Origin: Prorocentrum cordatum
Taxonomy: Eukaryota; Sar; Dinophyceae; Prorocentrales; Prorocentraceae
Assembly: GCA_963575745.1 (NCBI GenBank)
Contig: CAUYUJ010017898.1
Location: forward strand, 48,544-112,543
Direction: 5' to 3'
DNA: 64,000 nt
Positions 16,004 to 25,361 of the stretch are shown one piece after another; the first letter of the stretch is position 1; each line of letters starts with the position of its first letter. Below the pieces are notes generated by a model. That model saw nothing but the letters and a program-made list of their open reading frames with translations. It was not told the origin of the DNA and did not search any database. The position numbers were made by a program, and so were the translations under genes.

Positions 16004-17571
16004 GGAGCCAGAGCGCGGCGCTCTTCCTTAGCTTGCCTGATCTGCTTAAGGATCCCAGCGTCGCGCTCAACTTGCTTGGCCTCGTGCTCCAGTAGTGCCG
16101 GAGCCACCATCGTGCGGCCGTCCTCGTGGGCCGCGCCCGTGAAAACCCCCACCTCGTACTCCATGGCGTACATATACTTGTACAGCTGCGCCTGCCGCAG
16201 CATGACCCCGACGCCCACCACCTTGGGCAAGTCGATGAGGTCCCACGTCATCAGGTAGTCGACCATCCGCATGATGGCCTCGTAGTGTGTCTCCCCGAAG
16301 TCGTCGCGATACAGCCGGTAGTAGGACACGAACTGGTGGAAGTGCTCGATGGCCCCTCCGCGCTTCCTGTCCAAGGAGCGGAGGCACCACAGCGTGGTCC
16401 TCGGGCCGTCCCGCGGCCAGTCGGGGAAGGGCTCCTCGCGGAGCTTGTCGACACCCTCGTGGAACTGCCCGCGCTGCCGCGAGCCGTCACTAAGCAGTGG
16501 CACAGGCTGGAGGCGAGCGTCGGCGAGGGACTCGGCGCCGCGGTAGGCGGCCTGCGAGGTCATGATCACCCTGAGGGCCGACCAGCTCCCGCCAGCGTCC
16601 TGCTTCAGGCCGATAGCCCCCCGGATGAGGTCGGTCCCGTCCATCGTGACAGGGTCCCTGCGCCTGGCCGTCGTCGTGGCCTCGACGTAGACCCACTGCA
16701 CGTCAGCCATAGGCAAGGCACTCGGCCCCAAGGGTCCTGCGGGAGCTCCCGCAGCGGCGAGCGGAGCGGCTGCTGCCGCCATGGGGGTGGCACCAGCGGG
16801 CGGCCCAGCCGCGGGCGCGGCGGGGTCGGCCGGCACCACCGCCAGCGCGGCGGCCACAGCTGCCCCTCCCCCGGCGGCAGGGGCGGCGGGAGCGGGCCCA
16901 GGCGCGACCGCGCCTCCAGCCGCGGCTGCGATCGTGAAGTAGACGGCAGCGCCCGCCGGAGGCACCACCCCGGGCCGTCCGGCCGCGCGCTCCGCGACGA
17001 GGAACACGTCGCGGGCGTAGGCGTCCACCTCGCTCCAGATGGCCACCTCCTCGGCCCCCGTCAGCGCGCGCCGGAAGCGGTAGAGGTTCCCGACCTCCAG
17101 GCCAGCTGGGCGGGTGCCCCTGTCGTCCTCGAAGCGAACCGCAGCCGAAGTCCCATCAGACAAGTCGTACAGCTCTTCGTATACGCCGCCATCCGGCGTC
17201 GATATCAGCACCCGCAGGGGGGACCAGCGGGCATCAGTCGGATCCTGAATCACCTGCCGCACCACGTGGGAGCTGAAGACCAACAGGTTGATGGCGACCA
17301 GGAAGCAAGTCAGCCGCCCGCCCGTCCAGGAGAGGCTCTCAGGCTCCTGGGCGGCCGGCTGGGGCGCGGGCGCGGTGGCCGGCGCCCCGGGAGCCGCCGG
17401 ACAGGCGGCCGGCGGGGGGAAGTGGATCGGCGCCGCCGAGGGGCAGGCTGGGCACGCCGGCGGCTGCGGGCAGGCGGGGCACGCCGGGCAGCGGGCCGAC
17501 CAACTCACGACCGTCTGCGAGACGGTGCCGACGAGCCAGTCCAGGTACCGCTGGCCAAATCGCCAGGCCAT
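16000..17571 (-). CDS. YR-2 Gag-like protein
   Basis: About 523 residues from ATG 17571; an in-frame GTG at 17625 is less likely. N-terminus MAWRFGQRYLDWLVG, then a Cys-Pro block (CPACPACPQPPACPACP) at about residues 28-45, a Pro/Ala linker, and a hydrophobic segment LTCFLVAINLLVF (~86-99). The middle contains VLISTPDGGVYEELYDL and a long Ala/Pro/Gly linker. The C-terminal conserved part is DWPRDGPRTTLWCLRSLD with FHQFVSYYRLYRDDF and a charged end. It corresponds to two separate ORFs in YR-1. The stop overlaps the Pol ATG as ATGA. A Gag role is inferred from position. Confidence 0.75.
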   Translation of the reverse strand: MAWRFGQRYLDWLVGTVSQTVVSWSARCPACPACPQPPACPACPSAAPIHFPPPAACPAAPGAPATAPAPQPAAQEPESLSWTGGRLTCFLVAINLLVFSSHVVRQVIQDPTDARWSPLRVLISTPDGGVYEELYDLSDGTSAAVRFEDDRGTRPAGLEVGNLYRFRRALTGAEEVAIWSEVDAYARDVFLVAERAAGRPGVVPPAGAAVYFTIAAAAGGAVAPGPAPAAPAAGGGAAVAAALAVVPADPAAPAAGPPAGATPMAAAAAPLAAAGAPAGPLGPSALPMADVQWVYVEATTTARRRDPVTMDGTDLIRGAIGLKQDAGGSWSALRVIMTSQAAYRGAESLADARLQPVPLLSDGSRQRGQFHEGVDKLREEPFPDWPRDGPRTTLWCLRSLDRKRGGAIEHFHQFVSYYRLYRDDFGETHYEAIMRMVDYLMTWDLIDLPKVVGVGVMLRQAQLYKYMYAMEYEVGVFTGAAHEDGRTMVAPALLEHEAKQVERDAGILKQIRQAKEERRALAP

Positions 17572-17614
17572 GGGAAGCGGGGGATGCGTCTCCCGGCGCG
17601 GCGGCGCCGGTGTC

Positions 17615-17707
17615 AGCTTGAGCACAATCGGTAGCGGGCGTGCTGCGACGCGCGGCCCCCTGTCCTCAAGGCACTCTCAGAAAAGATTCACATGCACGCA
17701 TTGCCAT
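17615..17707 (-). repeat. YR-2 split direct repeat A1 (5' outer end)
   Basis: 93-bp copy of 11524-11616. On the minus strand the element starts ATGGCAATGCGTGCATG. The next plus-strand bases, ATCCAGGAGGCACC, resume duplication copy 1. Confidence 0.92.
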
Positions 17708-17708
17708 A

Positions 17709-19175
17709 TCCAGGAGGCACCTGCGGTCAGGAACTATTGCTTAGCGGGTGGCCGCGGCGGCGCTGGCGACGCGCCACATGCCTCGCGCGAGCGCACAGCG
17801 CGAGGGCTCCGCCCCCCGCGGCGGGAGGCCGGAGAGAGCTCGGGGCGTCGACGCCTGGGGCGTCGGAAGCGGGCCGCGCGCTGCGCCGAGGTGCGGCGGG
17901 CCAGGACTGTCGAAGCGACACGCGGAGCCGAAGCTGGTATTGAAACGTAGAGCCGCGAGCGGCCTTCGCCGGGCCCCGGGGCCGTCACCCGGGGAATGGG
18001 TCGAGACTTCTGGGGACCCCGTATGGAAAAAAACACGACGTCGGATCTCTGGGACCGTCACCCGGGCCAAGGCCCTCCCGGGCCCGGGCAGGGCGGTGGT
18101 GCGGCGGTGCCTTCGGCGGGCGCACGCGTGTTCCATGGCGGCTCCCGGAGGCGCCCCCCGCGCGAAGTCGCGCGGGTTTCCGAGGCCCCCCACGAGTCGC
18201 ACCGGCGCCCGGAGGCTTCCAAAAGAGGGGGGGCGGGAGCAGGAGGAGCAGCAGCAGCCCGAGACAATATCAAGGAGGCCACCTGGCCGGTCGCTTGCCC
18301 CGGCGGCCAGCCCCGAGGCCGCCTCCCGCCGGTGGGCCCTCTCGGCGTGGGAGGGGCCCAGACCCCCGACGTCGTGCTTCCTGCGCAGCGTCGACGCCCA
18401 GAGGTCTGGACCCCCTCCCCCGGGGCCGGGCTCTGCATCCCATGGGTCGTCCCTTGACGGCCGCCGGGGGCCGGGCGAGGGCGCCCTCTGCAGGGGCCGA
18501 AAAAAGGGCGGAAGACCTCCCGTCGCGATGGCTTCCCGGCGCGAGGGGGGTCTACTATAAGGAGCGGGGAGGGCGAAGGCGGAGAGGCAGCCCAGACCCC
18601 CGACGCAAGGATTTGCTCCTTTCCGTCGACCCCCAGGAGGTCCCGACCCTTCCCCAGGGACCGGCTTTGCATCCTGAGTCGTTTTGTGGACGCTCCCGGG
18701 GCCCGGCGAGGGCCCCCAGAGGTTGACAATGAGGAGAAACCTCCCGCCCTGATGTTTTCATCACTCGAGGGGGTCCTATAAGGAGCGGGGAGGGCGAGGC
18801 GGAGAGGCAGCCCAGACCCCCGACGTAATTAATGGCTTCCCGGCGCGAGGGGATCCTATAGGAGCGGGGAGGGCGGAGCGGGAGAGGGGAGGGCGGGTCC
18901 CGACGCAAGGATTTGTCCTTTCCGTCGACCCCCAGGAGGTCCCGACCCTTCCCCCATGACCGGCTCTGCATCCTGAGTCGTTTTGTGGACGCTCCCGGGG
19001 CCCGGCGGGGGCCCCCAGAGGTTGACAATTTTGGAGAAACCTCCCGTCCTGATGTTTTCATCACTCGAGGGGGTCTGGGAGGCAGCGTGGGATGCGCGAG
19101 GCCAGGGCCGAAGAACCCCAGAGGTCCGACGCGCGGCCCCTGTCGATGCGGGCCGCTCCCCGTCCCAGGCCGTTC
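17709..19175. repeat. Segmental duplication copy 1, block c
   Basis: From CCAGGAGGCACCTGCGGTCA onward this matches 28700-29866, with copy 1 carrying extra internal repeats at about 18541-18900. It includes dispersed ~150-bp repeats. No gene is supported. Confidence 0.8.
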
Positions 19176-20800
19176 CCCGTCCCAGGCAGGTCCCCCCGGG
19201 GGCCGAAAGCGTTTTTTTTTTGTTGCGATGACAAAGCGTGTGATCCCAGGACGGAGGTCTTTGAAAAGAATGAAGACGGAGGTTTTTCTAATTTTTCGGC
19301 CTCGAGGGACCCTCGCTGGGCCCCGGGACCATCCAAAAACGACTCGGGATGAGAAACGGGCCCCGGGGAATGGGTCGAGACTTCTGGGGACGGCGTCCTG
19401 AAAAAAAAAAACGACATCGGATCTCTGGGGACGTGATCGCGTCGTGAAAAAAACAGGACAGAGGTTTTTCGTCGGCCACGGCCTCAAGAGGCCCTCGCCA
19501 GGCCCCGGGGCCGCCAAGAAACGGCTCAAGATGAGGAGCCGGTCCTGGGGAAACGGTCCCTTATATAAAAAACAAAAAGGAAACAACAGAACAACAAAAA
19601 AAAATCGCCTTGAGCTTCTCAGGGATCTTCTGGCCCGGGTCAATCCAGACCCGGGTCAGCCAGGCCTTGCAAGATCCTGCAAGATCCTGTACCCAAACCC
19701 GGGTCAATGCGAAGGACCCTGCAGGATCCTGCACCCAAGCCCAGGACAATGCGATCCTGGCCCTGCAGGATCCTGCAAAATCGGGTGCTCTGGCTGACCC
19801 CCGTTTGCATTCTCGGACATGCGACGTCCTGATTTTTTCAGGACGGCGTCCCCGGAAATCCAGACCCTTTCCCCGGGACCGGTTTTTCATCCTGAATCGT
19901 TATTTGACAATCCTGGGGACTGGCGCGGGCCCCCCAGGGGCCGAAAACAGCGAAAAACTGTCGCCCTGATTTTCTTACGACGCGATCCCGCTTGCATTGA
20001 CCCCCGTCTCGCTGGGAGGTCCGGGGAGGGCGCTCTGGCTGACCCCCGTTCGCATTGGCCCCCGTCTCTTGGGCCCCGGGCTTCTCAGCTCGCTGGAGAT
20101 CCGGGGCGGGCAACTTGCCCTCCCCGGTGCCCCAGCAAATCTCGGCCTCGAGGGGCCCTCGCCGGGCCCCTTGGGCCGTCAAGAAGCGACTCGGGACGAC
20201 GAGCCGGCCCCGGGGAAAGGGTCGGGACTTCCGGGGGCGCCGGCCGGAACAAAATCAGGACGTCGCAGGTCTGGGATATACGGTGAGGGCAGTGGACAAG
20301 GAGCCCTTAGAGAAGGAGTCCAGGGTCTGGAAGCCAGTGGGATTCCAATCGCGGCTTGGCCATGGATCTCACCGCCGCCGTCATCAGACAAGGAAGCCGC
20401 CAGGGTCTGCAGCATCCTGGGCGCGTTCCTTAACCGACGCCCCCACCGCAGTCGGGGCAAGGAGAGGGGCAACCTGGGGGGAGAAGCAGGGGCGGGAAAG
20501 GGGGAGAGAGAGAGGAAGGGCCAAGCTGGTTTCCCAGAGATCCGATGTTGTGATTTTCTCCATAGTCCCCAAAAATCTCGACCCATTCCCCGGGACCGGC
20601 TTCTCGTCCTGAGTCCTTTTTTGACGGTCCCAGGGCCCGGCGAGGGCCCCTCGAGGCCGCTGGGCCTCGGGGCCCTCGCTGGGCCTCGCTGGGCCTCGGG
20701 GCCGTCAAAAACCGACTCGGGACGAAAAACCGGTCTCGGGGAAAGGGTCGGGACTTCCGGCCGGGGCCGGCGCCCCGAAAAAAATCAGGTCGCATGTCTG
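17950..20800. repeat. Cluster of dispersed ~150-bp repeats
   Basis: About nine members in both orientations, each built from GACGTCGGATCTCTGGG or GACGTCCTGATTTTTTCAGG, an A- or T-run, CGGGACCGGCTTC-like and GAGTCGTTTTTTGACGG-like modules, and a GGCCCGGCGAGGGCCCC block. Examples: 18590-18760, 18895-19075, 19817-19985, 20135-20275, 20537-20690 and 20640-20800. The modules contain short inverted complements of each other. Nothing here reads as a gene. Confidence 0.75.
19610..19800 (+). repeat. GGATCCTGCA / CCCGGGTCA repeat cluster
   Basis: Short repeats of GCAGGATCCTGC, ACCCGGGTCA and GATCTTCTGGCCCGGGT. A related block occurs at about 24145-24340. Confidence 0.6.
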
Positions 20801-21537
20801 GGGAGGCATGGGAGGTGGAGGGCTGTGGGAGGGGGGGAGGGGGCGAAGGGAGGGAGAGGGGCAGCTTGGGGGGGAAGCAGGGGCGGGACAGGGAGAGGGG
20901 AGGAAGGGCCAAGCGAGGTGCGCTCGCGCCTCATCTGACATCCTGTCTCTCCCTCCCATGCCCTCCCATGGCGCTGATCTTCCTCCATCCGCGGACGCGT
21001 GTCATAGCTGACCTGCGACGCCCACAGAAAGACCCTTTCGTGTTATGCGCAATCAAGAAACGGGAAGCTGCGCGCCACAGGAGGAAGAGGAGTTGGTGGG
21101 TGAGCGGGGAAGATGAGCGGGAGGACAGGGAGGATGACGAACAACAGCAGCAGGAACCAAAGCGGACGGGTTGGGAGGACCAGGAGGGCCCGGGGAAGGC
21201 GGAGGAGGGGATTCCGAGCGGGGCGACCCCGCCCCCAGCCCTGTCCTGCAGGGACTGCCAGGGGAGGGAGGGAACAAGGAAGTGGGGGGGCATGGAAGGG
21301 GGGGGCATGGGAGGGGGGGGCTCTGGGAGGGGGAGGGCTCTGGGAGGGGGGGGGGGCCAAGGGAGGGAGAGGGGCATCTTGGCGGGGGGAAGCTGGGGCG
21401 GGAAAGGGAGGGGGAGGAAGGGCCGCGCTGGGGGCATCTCGGAGGGGGAGCAGGGATGGGAAAGGAAGAGGGAGGGCGGGCGGAGGGGAGAGGCCTCCGC
21501 CGGCGCCCCCGCTCGGCGCCGCCAGCCCCTCGGGCGA
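20800..21537. other. GGGGAGGG-rich intergenic stretch
   Basis: Purine-rich GGGGGAGGG and GGCATGGGAGG repeats downstream of the WD40 gene. No gene supported. The region near 20990-21050 has lower repeat content but no recognisable product. Confidence 0.5.
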
Positions 21538-22740
21538 TCAAGGCGCGAAGCAGGCCCTGTCCCCGGCGCCCTCCAGCGTGCGCAGGCACTCCCCGGAGTC
21601 GGCGTCCCAGAACTTCGCCGTCTGGTCCCGCGAGGCGGTCAGCACCCGCTGCCCGTCCGCCGAGAACACGGCGGACCTCACGGGGAACCGGTGGCCCTCC
21701 AGCGTGCGCAGGCACGCCCCGGAGTCCGCGGCCCAGATCTTCGCCGTCCGGTCCTCCGAGGCGGTCAGCACCCGCTGCCCGTCCGCCGAGAACACGGCGG
21801 ACGTGACGGGGCCCCCGTGGCCCTCCAGCGTCCGCAGGCACTGCCCGGAGTCCGCGGCCCAGATCTTCGCCGTCCGGTCGCACGAGGCGGTCAGCACCCG
21901 CTGCCCGTCCGCCGAGAACACGGCGGAATTCACGTAGTGTTGGTGGCCCTCCAGCGTGCACAGGCACTCCCCGGAGTCCGCGGCCCAGATCTTCGCCGTC
22001 CCGTCGCACGAGGCGGTCAGCACCCGCTGCCCGTCCGCCGAGAACACGGCGGACGTGACGGGGCCCTCGTGGCCCTCCAGCGTGCGCAGGCACTCCCCAG
22101 AGTCCGCGGCCCAGATCTTCGCCGTCCCGTCCTGCGAGGCGGTCAGCACCCGCTGCCCGTCCGCCGAGAACACGGCGGACGTCACGTAGCTCCAGTGGCC
22201 CTCCAGCGTCCGCAGGCACTCCCCGGAGTCCGCGGCCCAGATCTTCCCCGTACAGTCGCACGCGGCGGTCAGCACCCGCTGCCCGCCCGCCGAGAACACG
22301 GCGGACCTCACGGCCCGCCGGTGGCCCTCCAGCGTGCGCAGGCACGCCCCGGAGTCGGCGTCCCAGATCATCGCCGTCCCGTCCTCCGAGGCGGTCAGCA
22401 CCCGCTGCCCGTCTGCCGAGAACACGGCGGACCACACGATGTCCCGGTGGCCCTCCAGCGTCCGCAGGCACTCCCCGGAGTCCGCGTCCCAGATCTTCGC
22501 CACCGCCACGTCGCACGCCACTATGCGGCGCCTCCTGGTGACCACGAGGGTCAGCTCGCTGCCGCCCTGGACCCCGATCTCGCCCAGCGTCGCGGCGCCG
22601 CACAGCTCCGCCCCACCGAACAGGACGCGTAGTTTGTGGCCGGCCGCCTCCTCCTGCTCGGGGACCGCCGCGAGGAGGTCGCCCAGCTGCCACGACGGGT
22701 CGGCCTCCCTTCCCGGGAGAGTTTCCCTCCTCCTCCTCCG
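21538..22740 (-). CDS. Ubiquitin-like domain + WD40 repeat protein (5' end uncertain)
   Basis: The frame ends at TGA 21538-21540 and is open back to a stop at 22900-22902. No ATG occurs in the open frame (the first GTG is at 22545), so a 5' exon, a non-ATG start or 5' decay is likely; the end given is a guess at where credible protein begins. The N-terminal part (PSWQLGDLLAAVPEQ, then KLRVLFGGAELCG and GGSELTLVV) looks like a ubiquitin-like fold. Seven almost identical 42-residue WD repeats follow (e.g. SAVFSADGQRVLTAS, GTAKIWAADSGECLRTLEGH) plus a partial eighth. A propeller scaffold role is the family expectation; the partner is unknown. Repeat identity also holds at DNA level (126-bp units), indicating recent amplification or gene conversion. 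Confidence 0.8.
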   Translation of the reverse strand, partial: RRRRRETLPGREADPSWQLGDLLAAVPEQEEAAGHKLRVLFGGAELCGAATLGEIGVQGGSELTLVVTRRRRIVACDVAVAKIWDADSGECLRTLEGHRDIVWSAVFSADGQRVLTASEDGTAMIWDADSGACLRTLEGHRRAVRSAVFSAGGQRVLTAACDCTGKIWAADSGECLRTLEGHWSYVTSAVFSADGQRVLTASQDGTAKIWAADSGECLRTLEGHEGPVTSAVFSADGQRVLTASCDGTAKIWAADSGECLCTLEGHQHYVNSAVFSADGQRVLTASCDRTAKIWAADSGQCLRTLEGHGGPVTSAVFSADGQRVLTASEDRTAKIWAADSGACLRTLEGHRFPVRSAVFSADGQRVLTASRDQTAKFWDADSGECLRTLEGAGDRACFAP

Positions 22741-22759
22741 TTCCTCCTCCTCCTCCGCC

Positions 22760-22806
22760 GCCTCCTCGCCGTCCTCTTCCGCCCTCTCTCTCTCTCTCTC
22801 TCTCTT
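22760..22806. repeat. (TC)n microsatellite
   Basis: CCTCC and then (CT)n upstream of the WD40 frame. On the minus strand it is a GA tract that might be polypurine sequence before an exon. Confidence 0.7.
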
Positions 22807-23224
22807 CGCCCGCGCCGCCTCGCCCTGCCCCCCGCGCCGTGCGCGTGGAAGCGCGGGCGCCGAGCAGCCGGCCCCGCGCAGCCCGGAGCGGCCAGGCGTT
22901 CACCGAGGCAGGCCCCCGGCGGGGCCGAGACCCGGCCCCCCCCCCCGCGCCGAGGGGCAACGCCAAAGTGGGGGCCTCCTTCTCGCCCGTCTTTCCTTCG
23001 CGCCTGGCGGCTGTCCAGCCTATCGGGGCGCCTTCCGGCGGCCGCGCCCCGCCGAGAGCCTCCCAGGGGCTCCCCGGATCGCCCCGCGCGGCCGCTGGAG
23101 GCCCGAGTTGCAGCTGTGGCGGGGCACGTGGCTCGTCGGCGGTGCATCGCCGATAGATCGGCGAACTCGGCTTCCCAAGGCAGATCCGCGCGCTCCTGGG
23201 CGGGGGCGAGCTGTCGGTGGGGGT

Positions 23225-23300
23225 CGATGCTGCCCCCTTCTCCTGAGGCTGTCGCCCCTGGCCCCCCTTCTCCTGAGGCTGTCGCCCCTGGCCCACCCCG
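23225..23300 (+). repeat. 30-bp direct repeat
   Basis: CCCCTTCTCCTGAGGCTGTC occurs twice in tandem (about 23229 and 23264), each followed by GCCCCTGGCC. Confidence 0.85.
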
Positions 23301-23324
23301 GCGGGGAGGCCCCCCCAGACGCGC

Positions 23325-23940
23325 GCGGAGGAAATGCGCAGAGGATGCGCGCGCAGGCAGGCGCGCAGAGGAGCGCGCAGAGGCAAGCGCGCGGAGATGC
23401 GCGTAGGCGCGCAGAGGCGAGCGGGGAGCTTGCGCAGACGCAGACGCGCACAGAGGAGACGCGCGCAGGCGCCTGGAGGCGCGCGCAGAGGCGCGCGCAG
23501 ACTCGCGCAGAGGCGCGCAGGCGCAGAGGCGCGCAGAGGCGCGCAGAGGCCCGTGGAGAGGCGCGCAGGCGCGCAGGCGCGCGCGCGGGGGTGCGCAAGC
23601 GCGCAGCACGCGCCAAGCGCAGAGGCGCCAAGAGGCGCGCAGAGGCCCGTAGGCGAGCAGGCGCGCAGACGCGCGCAAGCGCGCAGCACACGCGCAGCAG
23701 ACGCGCGCCGAGGCGCGCAGAGGCGCACAGAGCAGACGCGCGCAGGCGCGCAGAGGCTCGCGCAGAGGAGGCGCGCGCAGGCCCGCAGAGGCGCGCGCAA
23801 TATCGCGCGCAAGGGCACCGCAGACGCACGCAGAGGCGCGTGGGGGCGCAGAGGCGCGCGCGAGCGCACCGCAGACGCACGCGGAGGCGCGCCGCAAAGA
23901 CGCGCGCAAGCGCGCATGGGCGCAGAGGCGCAGGGGCAAG
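23325..23940 (+). repeat. GCGCGCAGAGGCGC low-complexity array
   Basis: About 600 bp of GCGC/GCAG/AGGC permutations. The Arg/Ala-rich frames are artefacts. Confidence 0.9.
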
Positions 23941-24642
23941 TATGGGGCGCAAATCCCTTTCGGCCCCTCTCCCCGCCCCATCGCCGGCGCCGCGCAGCAC
24001 AGGCTGCCCGGAGCCGGCGGCGCTGGGCCAGCAGCGCGCCGAGACACTGGATGCTCGACCGCACTCGACCATGGCGTGCTGGCGTCCTTCCCGCGCGGAG
24101 GCCGGCCTGCACCGTGCGCACCTCGGAGCGCGCCTGTACCGTGCTCGGGGATCTTCTGACCCGGGTTGGCAGGAAACCAGAAAAACTGCAATGCAGGAAA
24201 AAACAACTGCAACGCAAGTCTTCGCAGACCTGGGCCAGCCCATGTGCGCGGCCGCCTCGCGGCCACGAGCGGCTCGCTAACCCGGGTCAGCCAGAGGGGC
24301 TCGTCGCAGGATCCTGCAGGATCCAGTGCCCTGGCTGAGCCCCGTCTCGAGCCCCGACGTGCGCGAGTGCGGCCCGTGCCGGGTGCCCTGGCCACGCCCG
24401 AGCGTGCCGGCCGCCGCGGCCGAGCTCGGGGGGGCGGCCCGTTGCCTGCCACACGGCGGCGGCCACCGTGCGCCTCGTGCGCCCAGCGTCAGGTCGGGCC
24501 TGTCCCCCTACAGGCGGATTCAGGACGAGGAGTAAAGAACTATCCCAGAATGCCCGACTAAAGGCTGACCTCGACCGTTTTTGAAACACCCAGAAATTAC
24601 CCGAAAATGGTCCCAGCTATCCCAAATGCCCCCCCGCAAAAA

Positions 24643-25346
24643 AAAACAAACTCGAAAACTCGTACCCTGACTGTGTTGTGACTGCTTTTGAATATCCCTC
24701 CTGCAGAGGGGCAGGCCCGACTCAAGCCCAGCGGTCTGCGCACCGCAGGCAGCGAGACGCCTGCAGGGGCCAGGCGCGGATCGCCCCCGCCCGCGCCGCC
24801 CCCCTTCCCGCTCCTCCTCTCGCTCCTCCCTGGCCTATCCGCCACCCTGCCCTGGGTACGCAGTGGGCGCGCCCTCGGGCCCTGTGCCGAATCTCCATTG
24901 GAGGCCTGGACATGGGCACCAACACCGACACAGGGGGTCTGCCTCCACAGGGGGAGGATGATCCTGGACGTCGGTGTTGGTGGTACGATCTCGGCCACCC
25001 TGGAAACCAGAACCATTGCCACCATCGCCGAGATCGGGATCGCCTTCCCCCCGGTGGAGGCACACCGCCGATATTGGTGTTGGTGTCAGCCTCTGGGGAG
25101 TCTCTGTTAGGGGCCCGGGCCCCCTACGGGCGGATCTTGGACGAAAATCCAACAGACCCCCCAAATACACCAAAAATATCCTCAAAAGGGTCCAAACCCA
25201 GACATGCGACGTCCTCATTTTTTCAGGACGGCGTCCCTGGAAGTGCCGACCCTTTCCCCTGGACCGGCTTCTTATCCTGAGTCGTGTTTTGACGGTCCCG
25301 AGGTCCGGCGAGGACCCCCGGGGCCGAAGACAGCCCAAAACCTGTC
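24643..25346. repeat. Segmental duplication copy 2, block a
   Basis: Near-identical to 1893-2598. In this copy the homology breaks at CCTAATTTTTTT, where a satellite-bearing element begins at 25362. Confidence 0.85.
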
Positions 25347-25361
25347 GTCCTAATTTTTTTT

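Larger units (their letters stand above)
11351..17707 (-). mobile_element. YR-2: complete tyrosine-recombinase retroelement
   Basis: A 6.36-kb minus-strand element from the same broad family as YR-1 but clearly diverged. Order on the minus strand: A1 (17707-17615), Gag (17571-16000), Pol frame (16003-11798) with the YR in another frame (13953-12571), then B1 (11754-11619), A2 (11616-11524) and B2 (11486-11351). The split direct repeat geometry matches YR-1, again with 2 bp between A2 and B1 and an extra 37 bp between A2 and B2. Repeat copies look identical. The methyltransferase-like domain lies after the YR, the reverse of YR-1. Confidence 0.88.

Noticed and set aside
22551-24452. 600-1000-residue Ala/Arg/Cys open frames overlapping the WD40 gene
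   Set aside because: They run through GCGC low-complexity sequence and shadow the WD40 repeats.
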